A stretch of DNA of 64,000 bases, taken from the NCBI GenBank assembly GCA_963814955.1, contig CAWFEX010000006.1:124001-188000 (forward strand), read 5' to 3'. This DNA comes from DATCJA01 sp963814955 (GTDB lineage: Bacteria; Acidobacteriota; Vicinamibacteria; Vicinamibacterales; UBA2999). Below are positions 8,105 through 18,014 of the stretch, piece by piece (position 1 is the first letter of the stretch; each line of letters begins with the position of its first letter). The position numbers were made by a program, and so were the translations under genes. The notes beneath the pieces are model-generated. The model saw only the letters and a list, made by a program, of their open reading frames with translations. It was not told the origin of the DNA and searched no databases.

Positions 8105-10974
8105 CGAGCATGGCAGGCGACCCGGATCGTTGCGGTTGCTGCGAGGCCGACATTCCGCCACGACGGCGGTACAACGCGCCAGCCCTCCCTTCCCTTGCCT
8201 ACCGCCTCGACGTGCACGGGGGGTTCCTCCGGCGCATGCTGTTGCAGCTATCGCGCGAGAGCATCGAAGACGCGCCAAACGTGCTGCGTTACCCGCTCAG
8301 CAGGCTGGCGACACGCAGCACAGGCGATCCGGCAATCGCCATCCTCGACGCCTGGGCTCTCGTCGCCGACGTGCTCACCTTCTATCAGGAGCGCATCGCC
8401 AACGAAGGGTATCTCCGCACCGCGACGGAGCGTCGGTCGATCCTCGAGCTCGCTGCGCTCATCGGCTATCAGCTGAATCCCGGCGTCGCCTCCAGCGCGC
8501 ACCTCGCGTTTCACGTCGATGATGCGGTCGGCGCGCCTGCCTCGGCAGTCGTGCCGAACCGGATGCGCGTGCAGAGCGTCCCGGCCCAGGGTGAACTGCC
8601 GCAGCCGTTCGAGACCAGCGAAGAGATCACTGCGCGAGTGGAATGGAATGCCTTCAGGCCCCGCCAGATGCGGCCGCAGGAGTTGGCCATCCGCGGCGGC
8701 AAGCTCGTGATGCTCGGCCTGAGCGTCGGTATCGGAGCGGATGCCGATCATGCGGACGCGTCCGAGGTCCATCCGCTCGATCTCGATCTGCCCGTTCCGG
8801 CTGCAGGCGCGATCGAAGCCGCGGAAGTGAGCACCATTTACCTCGCGGGAACGAACACCAGCATCAAGACCGGCGACGTGGTACTGCTGGTCGGCAAACG
8901 CAACGCGCCCGATGCGAAGGAGCAGACGCTTCCCAAAGTCGTACGGGCGGTGGAGGCACAGGACGCGCTGAACCGGACACGCGTCGATTTCGAAGGCCCG
9001 CAGGTCAAGCCGCTCGGTTACGGAATCAAGCTCAATCGTCTCGCCGACGTATCGCTGCAGTCGATCGGGCTGAACTCGCTCAGCGCGAACGCCGTTGCCG
9101 GCGCAACGTTCAGCGAGCAGGCGCTGGGTGCGTTCGGTGCGGTGCAGGGTTGGGGGATGGGCGCGCTGGTGAACTACTACTACCACGCGTTCACGCTGAT
9201 CGAACCAAAGGTAAAGCTGCCGCCCGCTGCTCCGGGCGCGTTTGCGATGCGGGCTCGCCTCGGATTCTTCGGACACAACGCGCCGGCCCTGGTCCCAGGG
9301 ACCGGTAACACGGGCATGCAGAGCCAGGATCTATCCTCCACGACGATCTGGCGCTCCGGCGATGCGGACTGTTATCTCGAGCGGACCGTCGCCGGCGTCA
9401 ACGACAACAGCTGGCTGGTGCTGGACCTGAAGAAACAGCTCGCCGCATTTCGCGTGACCTCGGCCAACGAGGCTTCGCTCGCCGAATTCGGCTTGAGCGG
9501 CAAGGCGACCGGCCTCGTTCTGGATTCCGGCACGGTGAAGGAGGACAAATACCGACTGCGCAAGACCACGGCCCACGTGCAGAGCGAGCGGCTCGCGCTG
9601 GCGCAGCTGCCAATCGAAGCCGACATTGGAAAAGGGACCGCCGAAGACTTACAGCTCACGCTCGACCGTACGGTGCTGAATCTCCGCCCTGGTCAGTTCG
9701 TCGCGTTGACTGGCGAGCGCGCTGACTTGAAGGGCGTGACGGCGAGCGAGATCGTCACGCTGAAAGAGATCCAGCACAGCGGCGGGTTCACGACGCTCTT
9801 CTTTCAATCGCCAGGGTTGACCCGGCGCTACGTTCGCGAAACCGTGACGCTGAACGCGAACGTGGCACCGGCAACGCACGGTGAGACCGTCGTCGAAGTG
9901 CTCGGCAGCGGAAACGGCGCTGCGGCACACCAGCAATTCACGCTCAAACGACCGCCGCTCACGTACGTCTCCTCGGCGTCGGAAAGCGGCGTGGAGAGCT
10001 CGCTGCAGGTGCGCGTGAACGGCTTGCTGTGGGACGAGTCGGCGCAACTGGTCGCCCAGACACCCTCGAGCGAAACCTACATCGTCCGGATCAGCGACGA
10101 TGGCAGGCCCAGCGTGATTTTCGGCGATGGCGAGCGTGGCGCGCGGCTGCCGAGCGGCGTCGAAAACGTGACCGCGACCTATCGCAGCGGCATCGGCGCG
10201 GCCGGCATGGTGGGCGCCGGCCGGATCACGCTGATGGCCACGCGGCCTCTCGGCATTCGTAGCGTGACCAACCCACTCCCCGCGTCCGGCGCGGCGGATC
10301 CCGAGAGCCGGGACAGCGCCCGCGCGAATGCGCCGCTCACCGTGCTCGCGATGGGACGGGTGGTCTCGCTGCGCGATGCGGAGGATTTCGCGCGCGCGTT
10401 CGCCGGCATTGGCAAGGCACACGCCTCGGCGGTGTGGCACGCGGGAACGTACTGGGTGCACCTGACGGTCGCCGCCAGCGTTCCGGCGCCGGCGGCCGAG
10501 GGAGCGACGACGGCGTTGCCGGACTATCGCATCGATCTCGGCTCGCCCCTGGGAAGGAATCTTGCGGACGCAATCCAGGCGTTCAAAGACCCATCGATGC
10601 GTCTGCGTCTTGACACGTACCTGCCGATCTACTTCGACGTGAGTGCGAAGGTCTCCATCGATCCGCGCTACGAGTGGGAAGCGATCGAGTCGCCGCTGCG
10701 CGCCGCGCTCGTTTCAGCTTTCTCCTTCGATCGGCGCAACTTCGCCCAGCCGGTGTCGCTGGCCGAAGTGTTGCGGGTGCTGCACTCGGTCGCCGGAGTC
10801 GTTTTCGTCGATGTCGACGTCCTGCGGCGCTTCGATCAGACGACGCCGGAGTTGCCCGATGGCGGCGTGCTGCAGGCCGAAGGCGTGGCGTGGAAAGACG
10901 ACGACAGCGAACCCGGTAGCCTCGCGCAATTGCTGATCATCAACCCGTTTGGAATCGCGCTGACACGAATCTGA
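8101..10974 (+). CDS. Second large baseplate J-class protein
   Basis: A 957-aa protein beginning at an ATG that overlaps the previous stop. The N-terminus has a CGCCEADIPP motif and then 'ILDAWALVADVLTFYQERIA', which parallels the 'LLAYVGDQLSYYQD' region of its neighbour, so the two are distant members of the same baseplate superfamily. The mid region (about 200-620) is beta-rich and the C-terminus carries a 'GIGKAHASAVWHAGTYWVHLTVA' block like gpJ. eCIS loci usually encode two such proteins, which form heterologous wedge arms. It is followed 6 bp later by the gpI-like gene. Confidence 0.8.
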   Translation: MTSMAGDPDRCGCCEADIPPRRRYNAPALPSLAYRLDVHGGFLRRMLLQLSRESIEDAPNVLRYPLSRLATRSTGDPAIAILDAWALVADVLTFYQERIANEGYLRTATERRSILELAALIGYQLNPGVASSAHLAFHVDDAVGAPASAVVPNRMRVQSVPAQGELPQPFETSEEITARVEWNAFRPRQMRPQELAIRGGKLVMLGLSVGIGADADHADASEVHPLDLDLPVPAAGAIEAAEVSTIYLAGTNTSIKTGDVVLLVGKRNAPDAKEQTLPKVVRAVEAQDALNRTRVDFEGPQVKPLGYGIKLNRLADVSLQSIGLNSLSANAVAGATFSEQALGAFGAVQGWGMGALVNYYYHAFTLIEPKVKLPPAAPGAFAMRARLGFFGHNAPALVPGTGNTGMQSQDLSSTTIWRSGDADCYLERTVAGVNDNSWLVLDLKKQLAAFRVTSANEASLAEFGLSGKATGLVLDSGTVKEDKYRLRKTTAHVQSERLALAQLPIEADIGKGTAEDLQLTLDRTVLNLRPGQFVALTGERADLKGVTASEIVTLKEIQHSGGFTTLFFQSPGLTRRYVRETVTLNANVAPATHGETVVEVLGSGNGAAAHQQFTLKRPPLTYVSSASESGVESSLQVRVNGLLWDESAQLVAQTPSSETYIVRISDDGRPSVIFGDGERGARLPSGVENVTATYRSGIGAAGMVGAGRITLMATRPLGIRSVTNPLPASGAADPESRDSARANAPLTVLAMGRVVSLRDAEDFARAFAGIGKAHASAVWHAGTYWVHLTVAASVPAPAAEGATTALPDYRIDLGSPLGRNLADAIQAFKDPSMRLRLDTYLPIYFDVSAKVSIDPRYEWEAIESPLRAALVSAFSFDRRNFAQPVSLAEVLRVLHSVAGVVFVDVDVLRRFDQTTPELPDGGVLQAEGVAWKDDDSEPGSLAQLLIINPFGIALTRI

Positions 10975-10980
10975 TTCGAT

Positions 10981-13203
10981 ATGAAGGACCTCTTCTCGTT
11001 GCTTCCAACGGTGCACCGCGTGCGCGACGCCGCGCAGGGCGATCCGCTGCGCGCGTTGATGAACGTGGTGAACCGCGAAGTGGAATCGGTCGAGGACGAC
11101 ATCGGCCGGCTGTACGACAACTGGTTCATCGAGACGTGCGACGAGTGGGTGCTGCCGTACATCGCGGATCTTCTCGGCGTCAAGACGCTCATGGGCTCGT
11201 CCGCCAATCGGGACTCGGCTTTCAGCCAGCGGAGCTTCGTCGCCAACACGCTCGCCTACCGTCGGCGCAAGGGTACCGCTGCTGTTCTCGAACAGCTCGC
11301 GACCGATATCACGGGCTGGCGCTGCAAGGCCGTGGAGTTCTTCGAGCGCACGGCGTCAAGTCAGCACGTCAATCATCCGCGCCCGGATCATCGGTTCACC
11401 ATCGACGTTCGGAACGCGAGAACGAACGCTTTTTACGGCACTCCGTTCGAACAGGCTGCGCACCTCGGCGAAATGCGCCACATCGACAACGCGCGAGGCC
11501 GGTACAACGTGCCGAACGTCGGCCTGTTTCTGTGGCGGCTCCAGAGTTACTTCCTTCACGACGTGTCCGCGCGGCGCGTGGACGCCAAGCGGTATCCGTT
11601 CGATCCGCTCGGCCGTGACGTCGCGTTGTTCACCATGCCGCAGACCGAGGCCACGGTGACGCACGCGACGCAGCCCGAGAACGTGCCGATGCCGCTCTCG
11701 CGGCTCGCGCTGCGTGACGGTTTGCGTCAGCGATACGGCGACGCTCAGACGCGCCGCAGCCTGTTGATTTCGGTCGGCGGCGTTGTGCAGCCGGTGAGTG
11801 CGATCGCGGTCTGCAACTTGTCCGACGCGGGCGCCGGGTGGGCTCATGCTGCGCCCGCAGGAAGAATTGCGATCGACCCGGAGCTCGGACGCATCGCGTT
11901 CGACGTCGCACCGGCCGGCGCGGTCAGCGTCGATTACGCCTATGGCTTCGGCGGCGATCTGGGCGGTGGACCGTACGATCGCCGCGCTTCCCTCGAAGAC
12001 GCACTGCGGCGCGGCGTGAGATGGCAGATGGGTGTCTCGCACGCCCCGCCGCCCAGCCAGACGCAGATCGTCGCGACGTTGGGTGAGGCGGTCAGGGAAT
12101 GGAACAAGCAGCCGGCCGGCACCAGCGGCGTGATCGCGCTGATGGACAGTCGAACATATCAGGAAGATCTGACCACCGCCGCGAAGCGCATTCAGATTCC
12201 GGAAGGTAGTCAACTCGTCATCGTGGCCGCCGGCTGGCCGGCAGGAACGGTCAACGGAGCGCCGGTCTGGCGGACGGGCGAGCTCGCCCCCGGCGATGTG
12301 CGCACGCATCTGCGCGGCACGATTGAAGCGATCGGCACCGCATCCGCAGACAGCGCATCTCCGGGTCGCCTCATCCTGAACGGCGTGCTGATCGAGGGCG
12401 CGCTGAAGGTGCTGACCGGCAATCTGGGTGCGCTGCAGCTCACGCACTGCACGCTGGCTCCCGGCATCAGTTCGTTGTCCGTCGGTGACAACCCGGGACT
12501 CTCGATCGATTTGACGCGCGTCATTTCTGGTGACGTGACTTCAGGAACCACCGCGAGGACCTTGCGCCTGCGCGACTGCATCGTCGACGGCGCTGTATCG
12601 GGGCGCGATGTGCAGGTCGAAGCCAGCACGATCTTCGGCACGACGCAGGCGCAGACGCTCAACGCGAGCAACAGCATCTTGCTGGGGAAAGTGACGGCCG
12701 AGCGGAGTCAGGAAGGGTGCGTACGTTTCACCTATCTGCCGTTCGATTCCGAATCACCCCGCCGGTATCGCTGCCAACCCGATGACCTCACAAACGCGGC
12801 ACGAGTGCGCCCGAGATTCGAGTCGACGCGTTACGGCGACCCCGCGTACGCGCAGCTTGCGACCGCGTGTGCACGCGAGATCGTAACTGGCGCTGACGAC
12901 GAAGGGGAAATGGGTGCGTGGCACTTCGTTCAGGCGCCGTTGCGGTTGCGCAGCCTGCGGCTCGCCCTCGACGAGTATTTGCGGTTCGGTCTTGAAGCCG
13001 GCACGTTCATCGTACCGCAGCAGCCAAAGCGCGCGGCGGTGACGCTTCTGCAGCCGATTACAAGAGAGCGCGACATCCCAACTCCTCGCACGCGAGCGAA
13101 GGCGCCAGCGCGCTCCACACAGTCGCAACGTGCCACGAGGAAAGCCACGACTGAGACCGCGCGGAAGAAGCAGCCTGCGCGTAAATCGCGGAGAACACAA
13201 TGA
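10981..13203 (+). CDS. gpI-like baseplate / tail protein with basic C-terminal tail
   Basis: A 740-aa protein. Its first 130 residues match the phage tail protein I-like domain of eCIS clusters: 'LFSLLPTVHRVRDA', 'FIETCDEWVLPYIADLLGV' and 'ANTLAYRRRKGTAAVLEQLA'. Residues 440-590 contain strand-loop repeats with beta-helix character. The last 50 residues are strongly basic and disordered (many TRAKAP / ARKSRR type runs), which is unusual and could be a linker or nucleic-acid or surface-binding tail. The stop overlaps the next start (ATGA), so it belongs to the same operon. Confidence 0.75.
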   Translation: MKDLFSLLPTVHRVRDAAQGDPLRALMNVVNREVESVEDDIGRLYDNWFIETCDEWVLPYIADLLGVKTLMGSSANRDSAFSQRSFVANTLAYRRRKGTAAVLEQLATDITGWRCKAVEFFERTASSQHVNHPRPDHRFTIDVRNARTNAFYGTPFEQAAHLGEMRHIDNARGRYNVPNVGLFLWRLQSYFLHDVSARRVDAKRYPFDPLGRDVALFTMPQTEATVTHATQPENVPMPLSRLALRDGLRQRYGDAQTRRSLLISVGGVVQPVSAIAVCNLSDAGAGWAHAAPAGRIAIDPELGRIAFDVAPAGAVSVDYAYGFGGDLGGGPYDRRASLEDALRRGVRWQMGVSHAPPPSQTQIVATLGEAVREWNKQPAGTSGVIALMDSRTYQEDLTTAAKRIQIPEGSQLVIVAAGWPAGTVNGAPVWRTGELAPGDVRTHLRGTIEAIGTASADSASPGRLILNGVLIEGALKVLTGNLGALQLTHCTLAPGISSLSVGDNPGLSIDLTRVISGDVTSGTTARTLRLRDCIVDGAVSGRDVQVEASTIFGTTQAQTLNASNSILLGKVTAERSQEGCVRFTYLPFDSESPRRYRCQPDDLTNAARVRPRFESTRYGDPAYAQLATACAREIVTGADDEGEMGAWHFVQAPLRLRSLRLALDEYLRFGLEAGTFIVPQQPKRAAVTLLQPITRERDIPTPRTRAKAPARSTQSQRATRKATTETARKKQPARKSRRTQ

Positions 13204-15582
13204 CGGGTGACTTCAGCAGGTCGACCTTTCGATCCACCAATCACTATAGCCAGGTCCGCATGCAGCAGGGGCGCGGCGTGCTCGATGCCGACCTGAACGA
13301 ACAGGCCGATATCGACGACCATGTTCAGCGCAGGACCACGACCGATGTAATTGGCGCGAGCGGTGCACCATTTCATCCCCCGAGTACGTTCCAGAATTTT
13401 CAAATCAAAGTCGGATCGGCCGGCAAGGATCTGCTCATCGCGCCCGGTCGCTTCTACGTGGACGGCATCCTCTGCGAGCACGACGATGCGGCCGCCACAT
13501 TCCTGACGCAACCTGACTTCCCCGGCGTCGTGCTTCCGAAAGAGGCGGGCTCTTACGCTGTGTTTCTGGACGTATGGGAGCGGCACATCACCGCGAGCGA
13601 ACAGCGCGGCGACGGATTCCCACCCCTGCGCGAGTCGGCCCTGGGCGGCGCCGACACGGCGTCGCGCATGCGCGTCGTCTGGCAGGTCAAGCTCGTGAAG
13701 GTCTCCGGAAATACGTGCGCGGCGTTCACACCTCCTGCGGCGCCCAATGGAAAACTGCGCGCCAGCGAAGTCCTCGCGGCGCCAGCGACGAGCGATTGCA
13801 TGGTGCCGGCGAGCGGAGGATATCGGCGGCTCGAGAACCAGTTGTACCGCGTCGAGGTGTCAGCTGTCAGCGGCAGCAAGGTGTCTTACAAATGGTCGCG
13901 CGACAACGCCAGCATGGTCAGCAAGGTGAAGAGCACCGATCAGAATGCCGCCACCATCGTCGTCGACGATGCCGGCCGTGATGACGTGATCGGGTTTGCC
14001 GCCGCGAAATACATCGAGTTGAGCAACGAGTCGCTCGTGCTGAACGGCCAGTCCGGTGCACTCCTCGAAGTCGAAGCGGTGACTGGCACCTCGATCCGCG
14101 TGAAGAACCCGGCAAACGTCAGCCTTGCGTTGGGGACGAACCCGATCCTGCGGCGCTGGGATGGCAGCGGCGATCTGAACGCAAACACTCCCGCGGAGCT
14201 CGAGGATGGCGTGCGGATCGAGATCGATGGGGGCACGTTCAACGTCGGTGACTACTGGCTCGTTCCTGCGCGTACGTTGACGGGCCGCGTCGAATGGCCG
14301 CGCAGCGGGGGCGGCGACGCGATCTTCGAAGCGCGCCACGGGACGATCCATCACTACGCGCCGCTCGCGATCGTCTCCTTCAACGGCACCGAGTTCGCTT
14401 CGGGCGTGCAGGACTGCCGCAAGCTGTTTCCACCGCTCACCGCCATCACCGCGCGCGATGTGTCGTATGACCCCTCGCAGTGCAGCAACCTGAAGAGCGC
14501 GACGACGGTGCAGCAGGCAATCGATATCTTGTGTCAGAGCCCGGGAAGCGACACCGAGGAGGGCATCCACGTCAAGGGCGTGTTCCTGCCTTCAGGTGCC
14601 GCGCTGCTCAACGACAACTTCGTCGCGCCGGCCGAACTCGTCAAGGGTATCCGCATCGATTGCGACGAGCGACTCTTCGAAGGCAGCGTCGTCAATAACA
14701 ACGGCCAGCCCAATCCCGTCTGCACCGTGACCGTCGAATTGCCGTGGCCGCTGCGCGGTGACGAGCGTCAGTTCTGGGGTCTGGATGCCGGGACTATCGT
14801 CGGATTTCAACCGGTGACGCTCGCAGCGGAGGTGGTCGTCACGGGGAATTCGATCGTGTGGACGCCGCTGCCGCCCACGCAGAAGTGGCTGGCCGATCGA
14901 CTGCTGCAGATGTACCAGGAGATGACGAATCAGCCGAATCCGCGTGTGCTCGTGCGACTCAAGCTGAGGGGCAATTTCATCTGGGGACCGGAGTTCCAAC
15001 CGAAGTTCTATCTCGACGGCGAGACCTTCGGAATGCCGGCGGATGGTCGCGTCGACGCGCGCCTGCCAAGCGGCAACGGCCGCGCAGGCGGCGACTTCGA
15101 TCTGTGGTTCTGGCTCCTGCGCCAGGGCGTCCGCATTCCTGGCATCGGCTTCTTCCCAGGACGCGCCAGCAGGTTCTTTGCCGTCAGCGGGACAACGTCT
15201 CTCGGCAAGGATGCGGTGCAACTAGGAGTCGAGCGGTCATCACCCGATTTGAGGGGCGTGCTCCCGGCGGGGTACGAAGTCGACGCCGGTCAGCGCTTCA
15301 ATGCCGTCGAAGCCGCAGGTTTCGCCAGGCGCACGGGTGTGTCCGGTGTGGCCGGACTCGCCAGCGACAAGTACAGGCCGCCTCGCCACGTTCCTGAGCG
15401 AGCGATTGCAGGGCGTGCTGCGCATTGCGACGAGATTAGAGGTCGTGCCGGATGCGCAGCTGATGGAGCGCGTGCGTGCGGGTATGGGGACTGGCGCGCC
15501 GCCGGACTTCGTGATTGGCGACGAGGGGCATGGGCCGTTATTGCAGCGGCTCGATTACAGCATTGATTTCATCCGACTGTGA
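13200..15582 (+). CDS. DUF6519-family eCIS-associated protein, with apparent frameshift near 15375
   Basis: Starts at the ATG overlapping the gpI-like stop. The N-terminus 'TNHYSQVRMQQGRGVLDADL' followed by NEQ-x2-D is the signature of DUF6519, a family found with eCIS baseplate genes and DUF4157 proteins, with a beta-rich domain suggestive of a fibre or receptor-binding part. The original frame ends at 15566 in arginine-rich sequence that looks out of frame after DKYR (about 15375). The +1 frame instead gives 'LATFLSERLQGVLRIATRLE' and 'GPLLQRLDYSIDFIRL' ending at TGA 15582, typical of a real C-terminus. I therefore annotate through 15582 with one frame change. It may be a sequencing error or a genuine C-terminal mutation. 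Confidence 0.72.
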
Positions 15583-15711
15583 CCGCTTCGCCGCGAACCC
15601 TGACTTCTCAAGAAGTGACATCAGCATCAGTCGGCGCGAGTCGCGCAGAAGGCGGTTCCACCTGTACCCAAACCCGCGAAAACGTTGTTCTACAATGATG
15701 GCGCCGGCGAC

Positions 15712-16770
15712 ATGCCGGCGGTTCAGTTCCGTGACTTGATGCCCGAGGCGCGCGACCTTCGCTCTGTTATCGAAGCGGCCGAGCAGGCGGCATCCGCCGG
15801 CGACTACGCCACAGCCGAGTTAAACCTGCGTGAGGCGGCTGCACTTCAAGAGACACAGCTCGGACCATTCCATCCCGACCTCGCCAACACGTTGAACAAC
15901 CTCGGCGTGATATACGAGCGCGTCGACAGCCCAGCCGAAGCCGAGTTGTGCTATCGCCGCGCCTATGCGATCGCGACAAAGGCGCTCGCGCCAGACCATC
16001 CGTTCGTGGCCACGAGCCGAAAGAACCTCGAGGATTTCTGTAGAGCGCGAGGAAGATCATTTGAACGGTCGGCCGTTCCACGGGAAAGAGCGGCAACGCG
16101 CACACCAGTGGGCAGATCCTTTCGCCCGGTCGTCGTCAGCGCGGTGGGCGCGGTCGGTTTCGCGATGCTGGTTGTCGCCGTCTTATGGTTTCGTTCATTG
16201 GAGCCGGACGAGTCCTCACCAGCCAGCCGGACGCAAACATCGCCCCAACACCAGGAGCCAACGCCAGAGCGCGTCCCGGTCGAGCCAAACCGAGAGCCGC
16301 AAGGGACCGCCACGGAACGCAACACATCGGTACCTCGGGACAGCGACAGTTCGATTGTGCGCGATGGCGGCAGATCCGTAGCGCCGGAGAGTAGCAGTTC
16401 GGCGACGCGAGAGAGTCGGTCACCCGCAACATCGGCACCCGTCGTCGTTACGATTGCCGAGGCGCAGCTCTGTCGCCGTCTGTCGACCAGCGATTGGCGT
16501 TGCGATCCTGTAAGCAGTCCGGTCGAAGCAGGATTACTCTTTTTCTACACGCGAGTGAAGGCCTCGAACAACACCACGGTTGAACATCGTTGGTATCACG
16601 AGGATCGCCTGCTCCAATCGGTGGAGCTTGCCATACGGGCCAATCCAGTGAGCGGATATCGCACTTACACCCGTCGCACGGTGAGTGTTGAGAACGCAGG
16701 AAATTGGAGGGTGGAAGTCAGAACCCAGGACGGATCTATCCTGCACGACGAGCGTTTCGTCGTTCGCTGA
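15712..16770 (+). CDS. TPR - transmembrane - DUF2914-like protein
   Basis: About 352 aa from the ATG at 15712; an in-frame TTG at 15685 is less likely. Two tetratricopeptide units of the kinesin-light-chain type lie near the N-terminus ('HPDLANTLNNLGVIYERV', 'ELCYRRAYAIATKALAPDHP'). One transmembrane helix follows (about residues 140-159 of this start, 'VVVSAVGAVGFAMLVVAVLW'), then about 85 residues of Ser/Pro/Thr/Arg-rich linker. The C-terminal domain looks like DUF2914: HRWYHEDRLLQSVEL, then GNWRVEVRTQDG. Family members are found in envelope proteins, but the function is unknown. It lies 130 bp after the eCIS cluster on the same strand, so a link is possible but unproven. Confidence 0.72.
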   Translation: MPAVQFRDLMPEARDLRSVIEAAEQAASAGDYATAELNLREAAALQETQLGPFHPDLANTLNNLGVIYERVDSPAEAELCYRRAYAIATKALAPDHPFVATSRKNLEDFCRARGRSFERSAVPRERAATRTPVGRSFRPVVVSAVGAVGFAMLVVAVLWFRSLEPDESSPASRTQTSPQHQEPTPERVPVEPNREPQGTATERNTSVPRDSDSSIVRDGGRSVAPESSSSATRESRSPATSAPVVVTIAEAQLCRRLSTSDWRCDPVSSPVEAGLLFFYTRVKASNNTTVEHRWYHEDRLLQSVELAIRANPVSGYRTYTRRTVSVENAGNWRVEVRTQDGSILHDERFVVR

Positions 16771-16848
16771 TCCGGGTTCCGTCGCAGTTCGGTCAATTGC
16801 GGCGCGGCAACCGTGAACCGCGACATCGGCGCGATCGGACTGCGTAGG

Positions 16849-17955
16849 TTATTTGTCGATGGTGTCATGAACACTCGATTCAACGAGCGCCATTCGGCCG
16901 TTCAGGTCCAGCTCGAAGACCTGTAGCTCGGTGAGCCATCGCGCTGGGCCGATCTTGCGAACCGTTGTCATGCTTCGTCGAAACACGCGCAGGGGATCGC
17001 TCGGGGCTGCAGGGTTACGGGCCTCCACCTCCTCAATCGACGATCGTCCACCGTCGGCGGTTGTCGTAGTCGTCCGGTGAACTCGCTCGCGCAAGCCTAA
17101 GCCGGCGGCACGCATCCATCCTTCGGCGTCTCGGGAATACGTTTCGATCACTTCGACGGTCCGTCGGTCCGTTTCGACATGACTGCTGACAATGCGTTCA
17201 GATGTCAGAAGGTGACCGTTGGCGTCTCGATGTCGAACCGTTTCTTCACGATGCCGGGAGAGCCCGACGTTTCGGGTCTCGGCGGTCCGGGTGGCGATGG
17301 CTTGCCAGCCTCCGTTCATGTCGCGCATGAATTCGGCGCTCTCGTCGCGAAGGTTGCCATCGAGCCGACGTTCCGTGCGCTCGATACGCTGAGTGGCGTG
17401 CAGCGGTTCGTTGATGCCTGGTTCGAGCACCACCGTGACGGTCCGATTTTCACCAGGTGTGACCGGATTCGTTTCGCCAATTCGTTGTGAGACCAGGTAC
17501 ATCCGGCCATTGACGTCGGGGGACCAGGTACGGTGCACGGTTTGGGTCCCGCCGCGGGACAGCATCGTCTGTTCCGATTGCGTCGTCTCCAAGAGTCGTC
17601 GCTGGTGTGAGGGGAATCCGAACCGATCACGCTTCATTTGCACTGTGCCGCTCTCGGAACGTGTCGTCTCACTGATGACTTCTTCAATCGACTCGGCTTT
17701 GCCCTCGACGCCAAGCTCTTCGACTGTGCTGGTGACACGTGCCCGGTCGGCGGTTTCTTCGCGTCGGGTGTGCACGCGTCGCCACGGGACACCGTTTCCG
17801 CGATATGTCACACCGTCGCCGCGATATGTAGTGACTGCGACTTCCGTTGAGGAAGTGCCTTCGGCGGCGTTTCCAGAGACCTGACCTACCAGGTCCGTGG
17901 ACATCACGAGGATCGCGACAAGAGTGGGAGCAACGCGTGCGAACGTGTTAGTCAT
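16849..17955 (-). CDS. Secreted protein of unknown function, strand-repeat rich
   Basis: 368 aa from the ATG at 17955 (an extension to 18000 exists but lacks a signal-like start). The N-terminus 'NTFARVAPTLVAILVMSTDLV' looks like a signal peptide. The mature part contains an exact-style duplication, TYRGDGV then TYRGNGV, and many Thr/Arg/Glu-rich strands built around R-T-E and D-x-N-G-x motifs ('SPDVNGRMYLV', 'FMRDMNGGWQAI', 'HRDANGHLLTS', 'FELDLNGRMAL'), spaced roughly 40-60 residues apart. These repeats suggest a beta-sheet-rich periplasmic or surface protein. I recognise no named family. It is convergent with the TPR gene and co-directional with the SYLF gene 60 bp upstream. Confidence 0.6.
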   Translation of the reverse strand: MTNTFARVAPTLVAILVMSTDLVGQVSGNAAEGTSSTEVAVTTYRGDGVTYRGNGVPWRRVHTRREETADRARVTSTVEELGVEGKAESIEEVISETTRSESGTVQMKRDRFGFPSHQRRLLETTQSEQTMLSRGGTQTVHRTWSPDVNGRMYLVSQRIGETNPVTPGENRTVTVVLEPGINEPLHATQRIERTERRLDGNLRDESAEFMRDMNGGWQAIATRTAETRNVGLSRHREETVRHRDANGHLLTSERIVSSHVETDRRTVEVIETYSRDAEGWMRAAGLGLRERVHRTTTTTADGGRSSIEEVEARNPAAPSDPLRVFRRSMTTVRKIGPARWLTELQVFELDLNGRMALVESSVHDTIDK

Positions 17956-18014
17956 CTCGTCCTCGCTCATCCCGACTCGCATTGAGGGCGGGCGTCCCAC
18001 TCCTGCCGCTCGTT

